Source: Ruegeria conchae (GTDB taxonomy: Bacteria; Pseudomonadota; Alphaproteobacteria; Rhodobacterales; Rhodobacteraceae). From it: a stretch of DNA of 64,000 bases. The notes under the pieces were generated by a model. The model saw only the letters and a list, made by a program, of their open reading frames with translations. It had not been told where the DNA came from and did not search any database. The stretch spans positions 124,001 to 188,000 of the forward strand of contig NZ_AEYW01000018.1 in the NCBI RefSeq assembly GCF_000192475.1, in the 5' to 3' direction. This document shows, piece after piece, positions 8,478-17,707 of this stretch. Position numbers and translations under genes: made by a program. Positions within the stretch are counted from its first letter, which is position 1; each line of letters opens with the position of its first letter.

Positions 8478-9398
8478 TCAAGCCGGTTGAGATTCTTTTG
8501 GAATAATCGCCCCCGAATGCATCACGATCTGCGACGCGAGTGAATGCCCGTACTTCATGGCTACGCTAGTATCTCCGGTCTGCAGAAAACGGCCCAGAAA
8601 ACCACCATTAAAACCATCTCCCGCCGCAGTTGTGTCGACCACTTTGTCCACCGCTTGGAACTGCTTATCTGGTTGCGGGCCTTTCAAGCATAGCGGACCT
8701 CGATGACCACGTTTCAGAGCCCCATTTTCGATACCATATGTCTGGAAGCGTTTGACAACCTGATGTTCTGAAATCTCGTCAAACAGGGTCAACTCATCAT
8801 CCAACGAGGGCAAAGCAATGTCACATTGTCGCCAAGCAGCTTCGACCGCGGTCAAAGCAACGCTCTTTGATGGCCACAATGACCGGCGATAGTTGCTGTC
8901 GAAAACAAACTTTCCACCCATTGAGCGATAAGTTGGCAACCAATTTAGAAAGGCGTGACGGATTTTCTCATCTAGAATCGCAAGTGTGATTGCCGAGGCG
9001 TAGACAACGTCATATTTTTCGAGGGACTGAAATGGATGACGTTCATTCTGCTGAAAGAGCAGACGCGCGACGGATTGATGGCGCCAGTATTGGAAACTGC
9101 GCTCTCCGGATGGATCTGTTGCGATAGTATAGACACCGGGCAATCGACCTTCAATCCTTCCCAAATCGTTGATGCCAATTCCCTCCGCCTGAACAAATCG
9201 AGAGATTTCGTCAGAGAAGTGGTCGCTTCCCAGCAGACTGACAAGACTGACACTGTGTTTGGCAGGCAAGGTGCGGCGTAAATAGATCGCTGTGTTTAGC
9301 ACGTCACCCGCAACTCCGATTCTGGCTGTACCGGGAATGGTAGTGGCAACCAGTTCCATCATGACTTCACCGATGCAGGCGACTTTCAAAGATTTCAT
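8478..9398 (-). CDS. kdgK: PfkB-family sugar kinase, probably 2-keto-3-deoxygluconate kinase
   Basis: 306 residues of the ribokinase/PfkB family. The C-terminal signature Asp-Thr-Thr-Ala-Ala-Gly-Asp-Gly-Phe-Asn-Gly-Gly contains the catalytic Asp and anion hole. The N-terminal Gly-Glu-Val-Met-Met-Glu-Leu and the Tyr-Tyr/Arg-type substrate loop region resemble KDG kinases. Next to an IlvD/Edd dehydratase it most likely phosphorylates the 2-keto-3-deoxy acid formed by that enzyme, at the expense of ATP. It ends 57 bp from the IS and is the last gene of the minus-strand operon. The exact sugar acid is not determined, and no aldolase gene follows it. Confidence 0.75.
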   Translation of the reverse strand: MKSLKVACIGEVMMELVATTIPGTARIGVAGDVLNTAIYLRRTLPAKHSVSLVSLLGSDHFSDEISRFVQAEGIGINDLGRIEGRLPGVYTIATDPSGERSFQYWRHQSVARLLFQQNERHPFQSLEKYDVVYASAITLAILDEKIRHAFLNWLPTYRSMGGKFVFDSNYRRSLWPSKSVALTAVEAAWRQCDIALPSLDDELTLFDEISEHQVVKRFQTYGIENGALKRGHRGPLCLKGPQPDKQFQAVDKVVDTTAAGDGFNGGFLGRFLQTGDTSVAMKYGHSLASQIVMHSGAIIPKESQPA

Positions 9399-9431
9399 TG
9401 GCCGTACTCCTTACCGGAACATTGCTTTGCA

Positions 9432-11213
9432 TCAGTGATTGTGTCTGAGGGCGAACTTTCGTTCGATGTCCTGAAATTTAGGTGCCTGCCTCAGCACCAT
9501 GCCTTCCGAAAAGGGTTGAACAGAGTCTCGGAACATTTGCTGCCATGGGGTTTGGCTTGCTGGGGCCTTGAAGCCTCCCGCGTTTTCCAGCGTCCTTCGT
9601 CGGTCAGCCAGTTCTTCATCGGCGATCAATACATTGACCGCCCGATTGTTCAGATCTACCCGCACCCGATCTCCGGTCTGCAATATTGCGAGACCACCGC
9701 CATCGGCTGCCTCGGGTGAAGCGTTCAGGATTGAAGCGGAACCGGATGTTCCCGATTGCCGTCCATCCCCGATACAGGGAAGGGAGTGAATACCTTGTTT
9801 GATGAGGTAGGACGGCGGTCGCATGTTTACCACTTCAGCACCGCCCGGATATCCAATAGGCCCTGCACCCCGCATCACCAGAATGCAATTTTCATCGATT
9901 TCAAGGTTCGGATCGTCGATGGTTTCGTGAAATACCTCTGGCCCGTCAAATACGACGGCGCGCCCTTCAAACGCATTCGGATCGTTTGGATCGCAGAGAT
10001 AGCGCCGGCGAAAGGCATCACCGATGACCGAGGTTTTCATAATGGCGCTGTCAAACAGATTGCCCTTCAGATTGAGAAAACCGGCATCCTGCAAAAGAGG
10101 GTTTTCCACTGAGCGAATGACATCGGCGTCTGCGGCCTCAATCCCTGAGTTGTTTTGGGCGAGCGTCTTACCGTTGGCGCAGATCGCATCCGGATTCGGC
10201 AGCAATCCTGCGCGCATTAGCTCAGCGACAACAGCGGGCACACCACCAGCGCGGAAAAAGTCCTCACCCAGATACTGGCCTGAGGGCTGAATATTGGCCA
10301 ATAGCGGAATGGCGTGACCCAGCCTTTCCCAATCCTCATTGGTCAACTCGATACACAGATGACGGGCAATTGCATTCAGGTGAATCGGCGCGTTGGTCGA
10401 CCCCCCCAGCGCAGAGTTGATGACGATGGCATTCTCGAACGCTTCGCGGGTCATGATCTTGCTCGGACGCAAATCCTCTCGCACCATTTCGACAATGCGC
10501 AAACCAGTGTAGTAGGCCATTTGCCCACGTTCCCGATACGGCGCGGGTATGGCGGCACAACCCGGAAGTTGCATACCCAGCACCTCGGCGAGCGAGTTCA
10601 TGGTGGATGCAGTTCCCATTGTATTGCAATAGCCAACCGAAGGGGCGGATGAGGCGGCAAGCACAAGAAACTCTTCTGCGTCGATTTCACCTGCCGCCAG
10701 TTGTTGCCGCGCCTGCCAGATAACACTTCCCGACCCGGCCCGTTCACCCTTGTACCACCCATTCAGCATTGGCCCGACTGACAGCGCGATCGCAGGAACA
10801 TTTACGGTCGCCGCAGCCATTAACAGCGCAGGCGTTGTCTTGTCGCATCCAATGGTTAGCACAACCCCATCAATAGGATAGCCAAACAGTGTTTCCACTA
10901 GTCCCAGATATGCCAAGTTCCGGTCCAGCATGGCGGTTGGGCGTTTTCCGGTCTCCTGAATCGGATGCACCGGAACTTCCAGCGCAATACCGCCAGCGGT
11001 TCGAATGGCCTCGCGCGTGCGCTGCGCGAGCTCAAGATGATGACGGTTGCAGGGTGAAAGGTCGCTGCCGGTCTGGGCGATCGCGATGATCGGTTTGTCG
11101 GACCTCAATTCTTCCAGTGTCAGCCCGTAATTCAGGTATCGCTCCAGATAAAGAGCCGTCATCTCGGGATCATCGGGATTGTTGAACCACTCACGCGAGC
11201 GAAGCTTGGTCAT
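9432..11213 (-). CDS. IlvD/Edd-family sugar-acid dehydratase
   Basis: 593 residues from the ATG at 11213, which lies one base after the stop of the preceding oxidoreductase gene; a longer frame to 11240 would overlap it. The family is shown by Ser-Pro-Cys-Asn-Arg-His-His and by Thr-Ile-Gly-Cys-Asp-Lys-Thr-Thr-Pro, which contain the Fe-S and Mg-binding residues. Gly-Gly-Ser-Thr-Asn-Ala-Pro and a C-terminal [10 protein letters not shown] are also typical. It should dehydrate an aldonic acid (arabonate, xylonate, gluconate or galactonate type) to a 2-keto-3-deoxy acid. Clustering with a KDG-type kinase and sugar oxidoreductases argues against a branched-chain amino acid role. Confidence 0.85.
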   Translation of the reverse strand: MTKLRSREWFNNPDDPEMTALYLERYLNYGLTLEELRSDKPIIAIAQTGSDLSPCNRHHLELAQRTREAIRTAGGIALEVPVHPIQETGKRPTAMLDRNLAYLGLVETLFGYPIDGVVLTIGCDKTTPALLMAAATVNVPAIALSVGPMLNGWYKGERAGSGSVIWQARQQLAAGEIDAEEFLVLAASSAPSVGYCNTMGTASTMNSLAEVLGMQLPGCAAIPAPYRERGQMAYYTGLRIVEMVREDLRPSKIMTREAFENAIVINSALGGSTNAPIHLNAIARHLCIELTNEDWERLGHAIPLLANIQPSGQYLGEDFFRAGGVPAVVAELMRAGLLPNPDAICANGKTLAQNNSGIEAADADVIRSVENPLLQDAGFLNLKGNLFDSAIMKTSVIGDAFRRRYLCDPNDPNAFEGRAVVFDGPEVFHETIDDPNLEIDENCILVMRGAGPIGYPGGAEVVNMRPPSYLIKQGIHSLPCIGDGRQSGTSGSASILNASPEAADGGGLAILQTGDRVRVDLNNRAVNVLIADEELADRRRTLENAGGFKAPASQTPWQQMFRDSVQPFSEGMVLRQAPKFQDIERKFALRHNH

Positions 11214-11214
11214 G

Positions 11215-12324
11215 TCACCGCCCCACCCATGCGCCGTCATTGGCGGACGAAGATTGGGCCGCCGCTATAAACCACATCCCGTCCAGACCGTCCTGCAAAT
11301 TCGGGATCAGCGCATTATCGGTGCCCGAGGAAATCACATCGGCGATGTCATTGTAGAGCGTTGCAAAACCTTCCAAATACCCTTCAGGATGTCCTGGCGG
11401 GATGCGGGTCCAATCCGGGCCCGTTCCGGCCCCACCCCGGGTCAGGATCTGTTTCGGTTCGCCAAAGCGCGTGTAGCTCATATGGTTGGGGTTCTCCTGT
11501 GCCCATTCGAGCCCACCTTTGTCGCCATAGATGCGCAGGCGCAGACCGTTTTCGCAGCCCACCGCCACCTGACTGGCCCAAAGCATTCCCCGCGCGCCGC
11601 CTTCGTATCGCAGCAGGATATGTGCATTGTCGTCCACCTTTCGGCCAGCGCCAAAGCTTTGCAGATCCGCAGACAGCACCTGAACCTTTTGTCCGGTAAC
11701 AAAATTGGCCAGATTGAACGCATGAGTACCGATGTCACCAATTGCTCCAGCCCCGGATCGGGTCGGATCGGTGCGCCAACCGGCCTGCTTGTGACCGTCC
11801 TGTTCCAGCGGTTCGGTCAACCAGTCTTGCGCATATTCCGCCTGTACCAACCTGATTTGCCCCAAATCACTGCGCGCAACCATGGCGCGGGCCTGCCGGA
11901 TCAGCGGGTAACCAGTGTAGTTGTGGGTCAGAAAGAACCGGGCCTTGCTGGTTTCGGCCGCAGCCTTAATCGCATCAGCTTCCTCGTTGCTGGCAGCAAG
12001 AGGTTTGTCGCAAATCACGTGGATACCCGCATTCAGAAACGCAGCGCTGGGACCAGCATGCATGTGGTTGGGGGTCACGATGGCAACCGCATCAATCCCA
12101 TCCGGGCGGGCAGCCTCGGCCGTTGCCATATCCTCGTAAGAGGCATAAGACCGGCTCGATGCGATCCCAAGTTCAGCGGCACTGGCCGCCGCCCGATCCG
12201 GGTCCGAGGACAGAGCCCCAGCAACAAGTTCAAACCGACCGTCAATACGGGACGCAATACGGTGCACCGCGCCGATAAAAGCCCCCTGCCCGCCGCCAAC
12301 CATGCCCAGTTTCAAACGTGTCAT
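11215..12324 (-). CDS. Gfo/Idh/MocA-family NAD(P)-dependent oxidoreductase
   Basis: 369 residues. The N-terminal Rossmann fold has Gly-Met-Val-Gly-Gly-Gly-Gln-Gly. The family signature with the catalytic lysine appears as Cys-Asp-Lys-Pro-Leu-Ala in place of Glu-Lys-Pro. A Gly-Asp-Ile-Gly-Thr-His motif in the C-terminal domain supplies the second set of active-site residues. Members oxidise or reduce cyclic polyols and sugars at one hydroxyl. The ATG overlaps the stop of the upstream isomerase gene as ATGA. With the isomerase and a second oxidoreductase in the plus-strand operon, it probably transforms the imported sugar before dehydration. Confidence 0.85.
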   Translation of the reverse strand: MTRLKLGMVGGGQGAFIGAVHRIASRIDGRFELVAGALSSDPDRAAASAAELGIASSRSYASYEDMATAEAARPDGIDAVAIVTPNHMHAGPSAAFLNAGIHVICDKPLAASNEEADAIKAAAETSKARFFLTHNYTGYPLIRQARAMVARSDLGQIRLVQAEYAQDWLTEPLEQDGHKQAGWRTDPTRSGAGAIGDIGTHAFNLANFVTGQKVQVLSADLQSFGAGRKVDDNAHILLRYEGGARGMLWASQVAVGCENGLRLRIYGDKGGLEWAQENPNHMSYTRFGEPKQILTRGGAGTGPDWTRIPPGHPEGYLEGFATLYNDIADVISSGTDNALIPNLQDGLDGMWFIAAAQSSSANDGAWVGR

Positions 12325-13376
12325 AGCCCCAGCATCCCCTTGATCATTGCCTCATCCCGCTCGCCACCGGCGAAGTCGTCAAAGGCTTTCTGTGTGACCT
12401 CGATCAGGTGTTTCTTAATAAACGGCGCGCCCTCGGCCGCGCCCTGTTTGGGGGATTTAATGCAGCATTCCCATTCCAGAACCGCCCAGCCGTCATAGCC
12501 GTATTGGGTCAGTTTCGAGAAGATCCCGGCGAAATCCACCTGGCCGTCGCCAAGCGATCGGAACCGGCCGGCGCGGTTTACCCATCCCTGATAGCCAGAA
12601 TACACACCTTGCCGCCCGTCCGGATTGAACTCGGCGTCTTTAACATGAAATGCGTTGATGCGGTCATGGTAGAGATCGATGAACGCCAGATAATCCAACT
12701 GCTGCAACAGGAAATGGCTCGGATCATAGTTGATCATCGCCGCCTCGTGTCCACCGCAGGCATCGACAAACATCTCAAACGTTGCGCCGTCAAACACATC
12801 CTCGCCCGGATGGATTTCGAATCCTATGTCCTGCCCGTGATCAGAATAGTGGTTCAGGATCGGGGTCCACCGGCGGCCAAGCTCGGCAAAGGCTTCCTCG
12901 ATCAGCCCGTCGGGCCGCTGTGGCCACGGGTATAGAAACGGAAAAGCCAAAGAGCCGGTAAAGCTGACAGTATGATTGAGGCCGAGCCGCTCGCTCGCAA
13001 TCGCAGCTTTTTTCATCTGGTCCACCGCCCATGCCTGACGCTTGGCCGGGTTACCGCGACAGTCTTCCGGTGCGAAGGCATCAAAGGCTGCGTCATAGGC
13101 CGGGTTTACCGCGACCAATTGGCCTTGCAGATGGGTCGACAGTTCGGTGATCTCGACCCCGGCATCCGCGCAAATGCCTTTGACTTCATCGCAATAGGCC
13201 TGGCTGTCCGCTGCCTTGTCCAAATCAAAAAGACGCGCCTCAAAGGTCGGTATCTGAACCCCTTTGTATCCAAGCCCGGCGGCCCAGGCTGCGATTTCAG
13301 CAAGTGAGTTGAATGGCGCGTCATCCGCCGCGAATTGCGCCAGAAACAGAGCTGGCCCTTTGATCTGAGTGCTCAA
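12321..13376 (-). CDS. sugar phosphate isomerase/epimerase family protein (AP-endonuclease-2-like TIM barrel)
   Basis: 351 residues with TIM-barrel metal ligands visible as Gly-Phe-Glu-Ile-His-Pro-Gly, Asn-Tyr-Asp-Pro-Ser-His, His-Val-Lys-Asp-Ala-Glu and a late Leu-Glu-Trp-Glu. These give the Glu/Asp/His/Glu set of xylose-isomerase-like enzymes. Proteins of this kind act on keto-sugars, inosose or keto-glycosides and typically sit beside Gfo/Idh/MocA genes, as here. It is the first enzyme gene after lacI on this strand, 24 bp away. Confidence 0.8.
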   Translation of the reverse strand: MSTQIKGPALFLAQFAADDAPFNSLAEIAAWAAGLGYKGVQIPTFEARLFDLDKAADSQAYCDEVKGICADAGVEITELSTHLQGQLVAVNPAYDAAFDAFAPEDCRGNPAKRQAWAVDQMKKAAIASERLGLNHTVSFTGSLAFPFLYPWPQRPDGLIEEAFAELGRRWTPILNHYSDHGQDIGFEIHPGEDVFDGATFEMFVDACGGHEAAMINYDPSHFLLQQLDYLAFIDLYHDRINAFHVKDAEFNPDGRQGVYSGYQGWVNRAGRFRSLGDGQVDFAGIFSKLTQYGYDGWAVLEWECCIKSPKQGAAEGAPFIKKHLIEVTQKAFDDFAGGERDEAMIKGMLGL

Positions 13377-13400
13377 GTCGGTCTCCTTGATGTTCGAACG

Positions 13401-14435
13401 TCAAAGGCTGTGAAGGGCGCTACGGTCGGGCACTTCCAGACATTGCATGGGTGAAATATCGGGGTTCTGGATCGCCTGAATTGTGGCCTTGGCCAGAAAT
13501 GCTCCGGTCGTATCCACGTTCTCGTGCACCACAATGATCTCGGGGCGCACAAATTGCAGCATTGGAATGGCCTCTTTCGACACGATGTCGAAATCGCGCC
13601 CAACCCGGAAATCCAGGCTTTCCATTCCAGCCACAACCGCCATGGTCGCGTTGGTCGAGGCGCATATGAATCCGTCTATCTTGGGGTCTGCAGCCATCTT
13701 TCGCGTCGCCCATTCACGGGTTTCGAATGTGGTGGCATCGCTGTGCACCTGTTGTGCAACATGCAGATTCACACCCTGCTTTTCAGCAGCCACCTTTGCC
13801 CCGTTCACCATCTCCAATGCATAGTTCTGGTCAAGCGGAGGGGCGACCAACACAAGGTTTCGACGCCCCTTGCGTACAAGTTCATCAACCCCCAGCCGCG
13901 CATAGGTGAAATTGTCGAAATCGTAATAAGCATGTTGCCCTGCCCACTTGGTGCGCCCATGGGTGGCAAAGGGAAACTTGCGGTCCATAAGGTATCTTGC
14001 GCGCGGGTCCTCGATCCGGACCTGATTGAAGATAATGCCATCGGCTGTCTGATTTTCAACGATATATCGCACCGACTCCATTGGATCATCATCGGGCAGG
14101 ATCGGAATCACGTTCAGATGATAAGGGGTCTCACGAAGGGACACCCCGATCGACGATAACAGGCGCGCAGTGACATTCATCATTTCGCGTTCAGTCGACA
14201 TCACCAGTGAGATCACATTGGTGCGTCCGGTCCTCAGACCAACGCCAGCGCGGTTCGGGACATAACCAAGTTCCTTGGCGATTTGACGAATCTTTTTCTT
14301 GGTTGATTCGCTGATATCAGGCGCATCCGCCAATGCACGCGAAACGGTGGGAACAGCCATTCCACTCACTTCCGAAATGGTCTTGAGGGTCGGCTTCCGA
14401 GAGCTTGATCTGGGCGCAGGGCTTTTGTTTTTCAT
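13401..14435 (-). CDS. LacI-family transcriptional regulator
   Basis: 344 residues. The N-terminal helix-turn-helix (about 17-45) has Thr-Leu-Lys-Thr-Ile-Ser-Glu-Val-Ser-Gly and Pro-Thr-Val-Ser-Arg-Ala-Leu, then the hinge Leu-Gly-Tyr-Val-Pro-Asn-Arg. A periplasmic-binding-protein-like effector domain follows. It is divergent from the ABC importer, and two LacI-type operators lie in the shared intergenic region near the importer's start. It should repress the importer and probably its own operon until the sugar or an intermediate binds. Confidence 0.9.
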   Translation of the reverse strand: MKNKSPAPRSSSRKPTLKTISEVSGMAVPTVSRALADAPDISESTKKKIRQIAKELGYVPNRAGVGLRTGRTNVISLVMSTEREMMNVTARLLSSIGVSLRETPYHLNVIPILPDDDPMESVRYIVENQTADGIIFNQVRIEDPRARYLMDRKFPFATHGRTKWAGQHAYYDFDNFTYARLGVDELVRKGRRNLVLVAPPLDQNYALEMVNGAKVAAEKQGVNLHVAQQVHSDATTFETREWATRKMAADPKIDGFICASTNATMAVVAGMESLDFRVGRDFDIVSKEAIPMLQFVRPEIIVVHENVDTTGAFLAKATIQAIQNPDISPMQCLEVPDRSALHSL

Positions 14436-14530
14436 CGTTTTTACCTTCGCTTTACTGAGGCCGATCAGAACTGCAGGGCGATATCTGATGGCGTCAAATC
14501 TATCCAGAAAGAAAACTGTTGCAAGCTCAA

Positions 14531-14566
14531 TCTAAAACGTTATAGAAAAATCTACAACGATTTAGT
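14531..14566. promoter_or_regulatory. twin LacI-type operators in front of the sugar ABC importer
   Basis: TCTAAAACGTTATAGA (14531-14546) is a 16-bp palindrome, with only its fifth base pair off symmetry, centred on CG as expected for LacI-family sites. TCTACAACGATTTAGT (14551-14566) is a weaker version on the same axis. The centres are 20 bp apart, two helical turns. The second site ends 4 bp before the GGGAGGA ribosome-binding site of the substrate-binding-protein gene, so a bound repressor would sit over the transcription start or the leader. Confidence 0.7.
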
Positions 14567-14581
14567 TGGGAGGAAAATGCA

Positions 14582-15811
14582 ATGAAGATCAAAGCCGCAC
14601 TGGCAACCACTGCAGCATTTATTAGCGCTAGCGCGTTGAGTGCTGCCGATCTTGAGGTGACACATTGGTGGACATCCGGAGGTGAAGCGGTTGCTGTTTC
14701 GGAATTCGCCAAGGCCGTAAATGAAAAGACGGCGCATAACTGGGTAGACGGCGCGATCGCCGGATCCGGCGGCACGGCGCGTCCAATCATCATCAGTCGC
14801 ATCCTGGGCGGTGATCCAATGGCAGCGACACAGCTGAACCATGGCCGTCAGGCGGAAGAACTGATCGAAGCAGGCCTGATGACGGACCTCACCGATCTGG
14901 CCGAGGCCGAAGGTTGGAAAGACTTCGTTTATCCTTCGTCCCTGCTAGAGGGCTGCACCTACGAGGGGCGCATTTACTGCGTTCCGGTGAACATTCACTC
15001 GACCCAATGGCTGTGGCTCAGCCACGACGCCTTTGAACAGGCCGGTATTGAGGTACCAAAGGACTGGTTCGAATTCGTCGCCGCCGCACCCAAGCTGGAA
15101 GAAGCCGGATTGGTGCCGATGGCACAGGGTCAGCAAGGCTGGCAGCAGGCGATCGCGTTCGGCGCATTGTCAATCAGTGTGGTCGGGATCGACACCTGGA
15201 GCAAAGTTGTCGTCGAAAAGGATGCCGACGTAGCCGGCGGACCGGAATATGCCAAGGTGTTCCAGGCTTCGGCTAATGCCCGCGAACTGGCGCGCAACAG
15301 CAACGTGCAGGACTGGAATCTTGCCACCAACATGGTGATCACCGGCAAAGCGGGTGGACAGATCATGGGTGACTGGGCTCAAGGCGAGTTTGCCGTAGCT
15401 GGTCAAGTGGCAGGCGAAGACTACACCTGCCTGCCAGGTCTGGGCCTGAACCAGGTCATCGACACCGGTGGTGACGCGTTCTATTTCCCCGTCGTCGACG
15501 ACCCCGATGTAAAAGCTGCACAGCTTGAGATGGCCTCGATCCTGATCTCGAAAGAGGCACAGGTCGCCTTCAATCTGGCAAAAGGTTCGCTGCCCGTCCG
15601 GGGTGACATTGATCTGTCGACGGCAAATGACTGTATGCAGAAGGGTCTTGCGATCCTTGCAGCGGGTGGCGTGTTGCCCAATGCGGACCAAACTCTGTCC
15701 GCAGACACTCAAACTCAGATCAAGGATCTGATGGCCGAGTTCTGGGCTTCGGACATGACCGCCGAAGATGCACAGGCCCGGTACGCGTCGATTATCGCGT
15801 CTGCCGACTGA
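14582..15811 (+). CDS. carbohydrate ABC transporter substrate-binding protein (CUT1)
   Basis: 409 residues with a signal peptide ending Ala-Leu-Ser-Ala-Ala before Asp-Leu-Glu-Val, so it is exported to the periplasm. The Trp-Trp-Thr-Ser-Gly-Gly-Glu-Ala start of the mature protein resembles glucose/mannose-binding proteins of family 1. A strong GGGAGGA ribosome-binding site precedes the ATG. It is the first gene of a six-gene plus-strand operon that encodes both permeases, an ATPase and two enzymes. The ligand cannot be fixed from sequence; the enzymes suggest a sugar, sugar acid or glycoside. Confidence 0.9.
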   Translation: MKIKAALATTAAFISASALSAADLEVTHWWTSGGEAVAVSEFAKAVNEKTAHNWVDGAIAGSGGTARPIIISRILGGDPMAATQLNHGRQAEELIEAGLMTDLTDLAEAEGWKDFVYPSSLLEGCTYEGRIYCVPVNIHSTQWLWLSHDAFEQAGIEVPKDWFEFVAAAPKLEEAGLVPMAQGQQGWQQAIAFGALSISVVGIDTWSKVVVEKDADVAGGPEYAKVFQASANARELARNSNVQDWNLATNMVITGKAGGQIMGDWAQGEFAVAGQVAGEDYTCLPGLGLNQVIDTGGDAFYFPVVDDPDVKAAQLEMASILISKEAQVAFNLAKGSLPVRGDIDLSTANDCMQKGLAILAAGGVLPNADQTLSADTQTQIKDLMAEFWASDMTAEDAQARYASIIASAD

Positions 15812-15820
15812 GCCTGACAT

Positions 15821-15852
15821 GTCGGGGCGCGCTACTCCCCCCGCGCCCTGAC
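15821..15852 (+). terminator. stem-loop between binding-protein and permease genes
   Basis: GGGCGCG (15825-15831) pairs with CGCGCCC (15842-15848). Four flanking pairs, one a G-U wobble, extend the stem to 11 bp with a 10-nt loop. No T-run follows, so it is more likely an RNA-stabilising or partial-attenuation hairpin than a full terminator. This is a common way to keep binding protein in excess over permease. Confidence 0.55.
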
Positions 15853-15869
15853 CCTTAACGGGGTTACCC

Positions 15870-16793
15870 ATGACACTTGCAGATACCGCACGCGTATCCG
15901 ACAACCCGGTACGCCGTCCAAAACAACTGTTTCGCAACCTAAGCGCCAAATTCGCCTCGATCCCGATGATCCTCACGGCACTTGTGGTGTTTGTCGGCGG
16001 CACGGCGTGGACAGTCGCACATTCCTTCACCAAGTCTCGCCTGCTGCCAAAGTGGGACTTTGTTGGACTGGATCAATATGAACGGCTCTGGAACAGCAAC
16101 CGCTGGATCATTTCGGTCGAAAACCTATTGATCTATGGTGTCTGCTCACTGGTTCTGACCATGGTCTTGGGTTTTACCCTCGCGGCCCTTCTGGATCGCA
16201 AGATTCGGTTCGAGGGCGCGTTTCGCACCATCTTTCTATATCCTTTCGCCCTGTCCTTCATCGTTACCGGTCTGGCCTGGCAATGGATCCTGAACCCCGA
16301 TTTCGGCATTCAGGGCGTTGTGCGCAACATGGGTTGGGAGAGCTTTACTTTCGACCCGCTCAACGATCCGGATATCGTTATCTTCGGCATCCTGATCGCA
16401 GGTCTCTGGCAGGGCACCGGCTTTGTAATGGTCATTATGCTGGCCGGCCTGCGCGGAATAGATGAAGACATTTGGAAAGCCGCACGTGTCGATGGCATCG
16501 GCATCACCAAAACCTATGTCCGCGTGATCATCCCAATGATGCGCCCTGTTTTCGTGACCGCCTTGGTCATCATCGCCAGCGGCATCATCAAGCTTTACGA
16601 TCTTGTGGTCGCGCAGACCAATGGCGGCCCGGGCATCGCATCCGAAGTCCCGGCCAAATACGTCATCAACTACATGTTCGAAGCGCAGAACCTTGCGCAA
16701 GGCTTTGCTGCCTCAACCATGATGTTGCTGTCGGTCATCATCGTGCTGGTCCCGTGGGCTTATCTGGAATTCGGAGGAAAGAAACGTGGTTGA
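15870..16793 (+). CDS. carbohydrate ABC transporter permease (CUT1, first subunit)
   Basis: 307 residues, an inner-membrane protein with about six hydrophobic segments. The cytoplasmic EAA loop (Ala-Ala-Arg-Val-Asp-Gly-Ile-Gly) docks on the ATPase. An N-terminal helix and a long first periplasmic loop with Lys-Trp-Asp-Phe-Val-Gly-Leu resemble MalF/UgpA-type subunits. Its stop lies 8 nt inside the next permease gene, so the two are coupled. Confidence 0.9.
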   Translation: MTLADTARVSDNPVRRPKQLFRNLSAKFASIPMILTALVVFVGGTAWTVAHSFTKSRLLPKWDFVGLDQYERLWNSNRWIISVENLLIYGVCSLVLTMVLGFTLAALLDRKIRFEGAFRTIFLYPFALSFIVTGLAWQWILNPDFGIQGVVRNMGWESFTFDPLNDPDIVIFGILIAGLWQGTGFVMVIMLAGLRGIDEDIWKAARVDGIGITKTYVRVIIPMMRPVFVTALVIIASGIIKLYDLVVAQTNGGPGIASEVPAKYVINYMFEAQNLAQGFAASTMMLLSVIIVLVPWAYLEFGGKKRG

Positions 16794-17703
16794 TGCGACA
16801 TCCCCAACCGCTGGACGGATTCTGGAAGGCCCGCGCGGCAGCAAGCCGAAATCGCGTCTCTCGCGCCGCAACATATTCCTCTATGGCACGTTGCTGCTGG
16901 TTTCGATCTACTACCTGCTACCGCTCTACGTGATGATCGTAACCTCGCTGAAGGGGATGCCGGAAATCCGGTTGGGCAATATCTTTGCGCCACCTGTCGA
17001 AATCACTTTTGAGCCCTGGGTAAAGGCCTGGGCAGAGGCCTGCACGGGCATCAACTGCGATGGCCTGAGCCGTGGGTTCGGAAATTCGGTGAAGATCCTG
17101 ATCCCATCGCTTATCCTGTCTATTTCGATTGCAAGCGTGAACGGCTACGCGCTTGCCAACTGGCGGTTCAAAGGGTCCGAAGTGTTCTTTACCATCCTGA
17201 TCATCGGGGCCTTCATCCCCTATCAGACCATGCTCTATCCCATCGTGATCATCCTGCGGGAGATCGGGTTGATGGGCTCGCTCTGGGGGCTGGTTCTGGT
17301 GCACACGGTGTTTGGGATGCCGATCCTGACCTTGCTGTTCCGAAACTACTTCACCTCGCTGCCGGAAGAGCTGTTCAAGGCCGCCCGCGTCGACGGTGCT
17401 GGGTTCTGGGGCGTCTATTTCCGGGTGATGCTGCCCATGTCGATCCCGATTTTCGTGGTCGCGATGATCCTGCAGGTCACCGGCATCTGGAACGACTTCT
17501 TGTTCGGCGTGATTTATACAAAGCCCGAAACTTACCCCATGACGGTGCAGCTGAACAACATCGTGAACTCGGTCCAGGGCATCAAGGAATACAACGTCAA
17601 CATGGCCGCGACGTTACTGACCGGCCTTGTCCCTCTCGTCATCTACTTTGTTTCCGGCAAACTCTTCGTACGCGGCATCGCCGCCGGCGCCGTGAAAGGT
17701 TGA
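16786..17703 (+). CDS. carbohydrate ABC transporter permease (CUT1, second subunit)
   Basis: 305 residues starting at a GTG, supported by a TCGGAGGAA ribosome-binding site inside the end of the previous gene. A basic cytoplasmic N-terminus (about 30 residues) precedes six membrane segments. The EAA loop reads Ala-Ala-Arg-Val-Asp-Gly-Ala-Gly. It pairs with the preceding permease to form the channel of the importer, a MalG/UgpE-like role. Confidence 0.9.
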   Translation: MVDATSPTAGRILEGPRGSKPKSRLSRRNIFLYGTLLLVSIYYLLPLYVMIVTSLKGMPEIRLGNIFAPPVEITFEPWVKAWAEACTGINCDGLSRGFGNSVKILIPSLILSISIASVNGYALANWRFKGSEVFFTILIIGAFIPYQTMLYPIVIILREIGLMGSLWGLVLVHTVFGMPILTLLFRNYFTSLPEELFKAARVDGAGFWGVYFRVMLPMSIPIFVVAMILQVTGIWNDFLFGVIYTKPETYPMTVQLNNIVNSVQGIKEYNVNMAATLLTGLVPLVIYFVSGKLFVRGIAAGAVKG

Positions 17704-17707
17704 CCCT

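Noticed and set aside
11179-12498. 439-codon open frame on the plus strand
   Set aside because: Antisense to the Gfo/Idh/MocA oxidoreductase and the end of the isomerase, both with clear motifs; no ribosome-binding site or recognisable protein.
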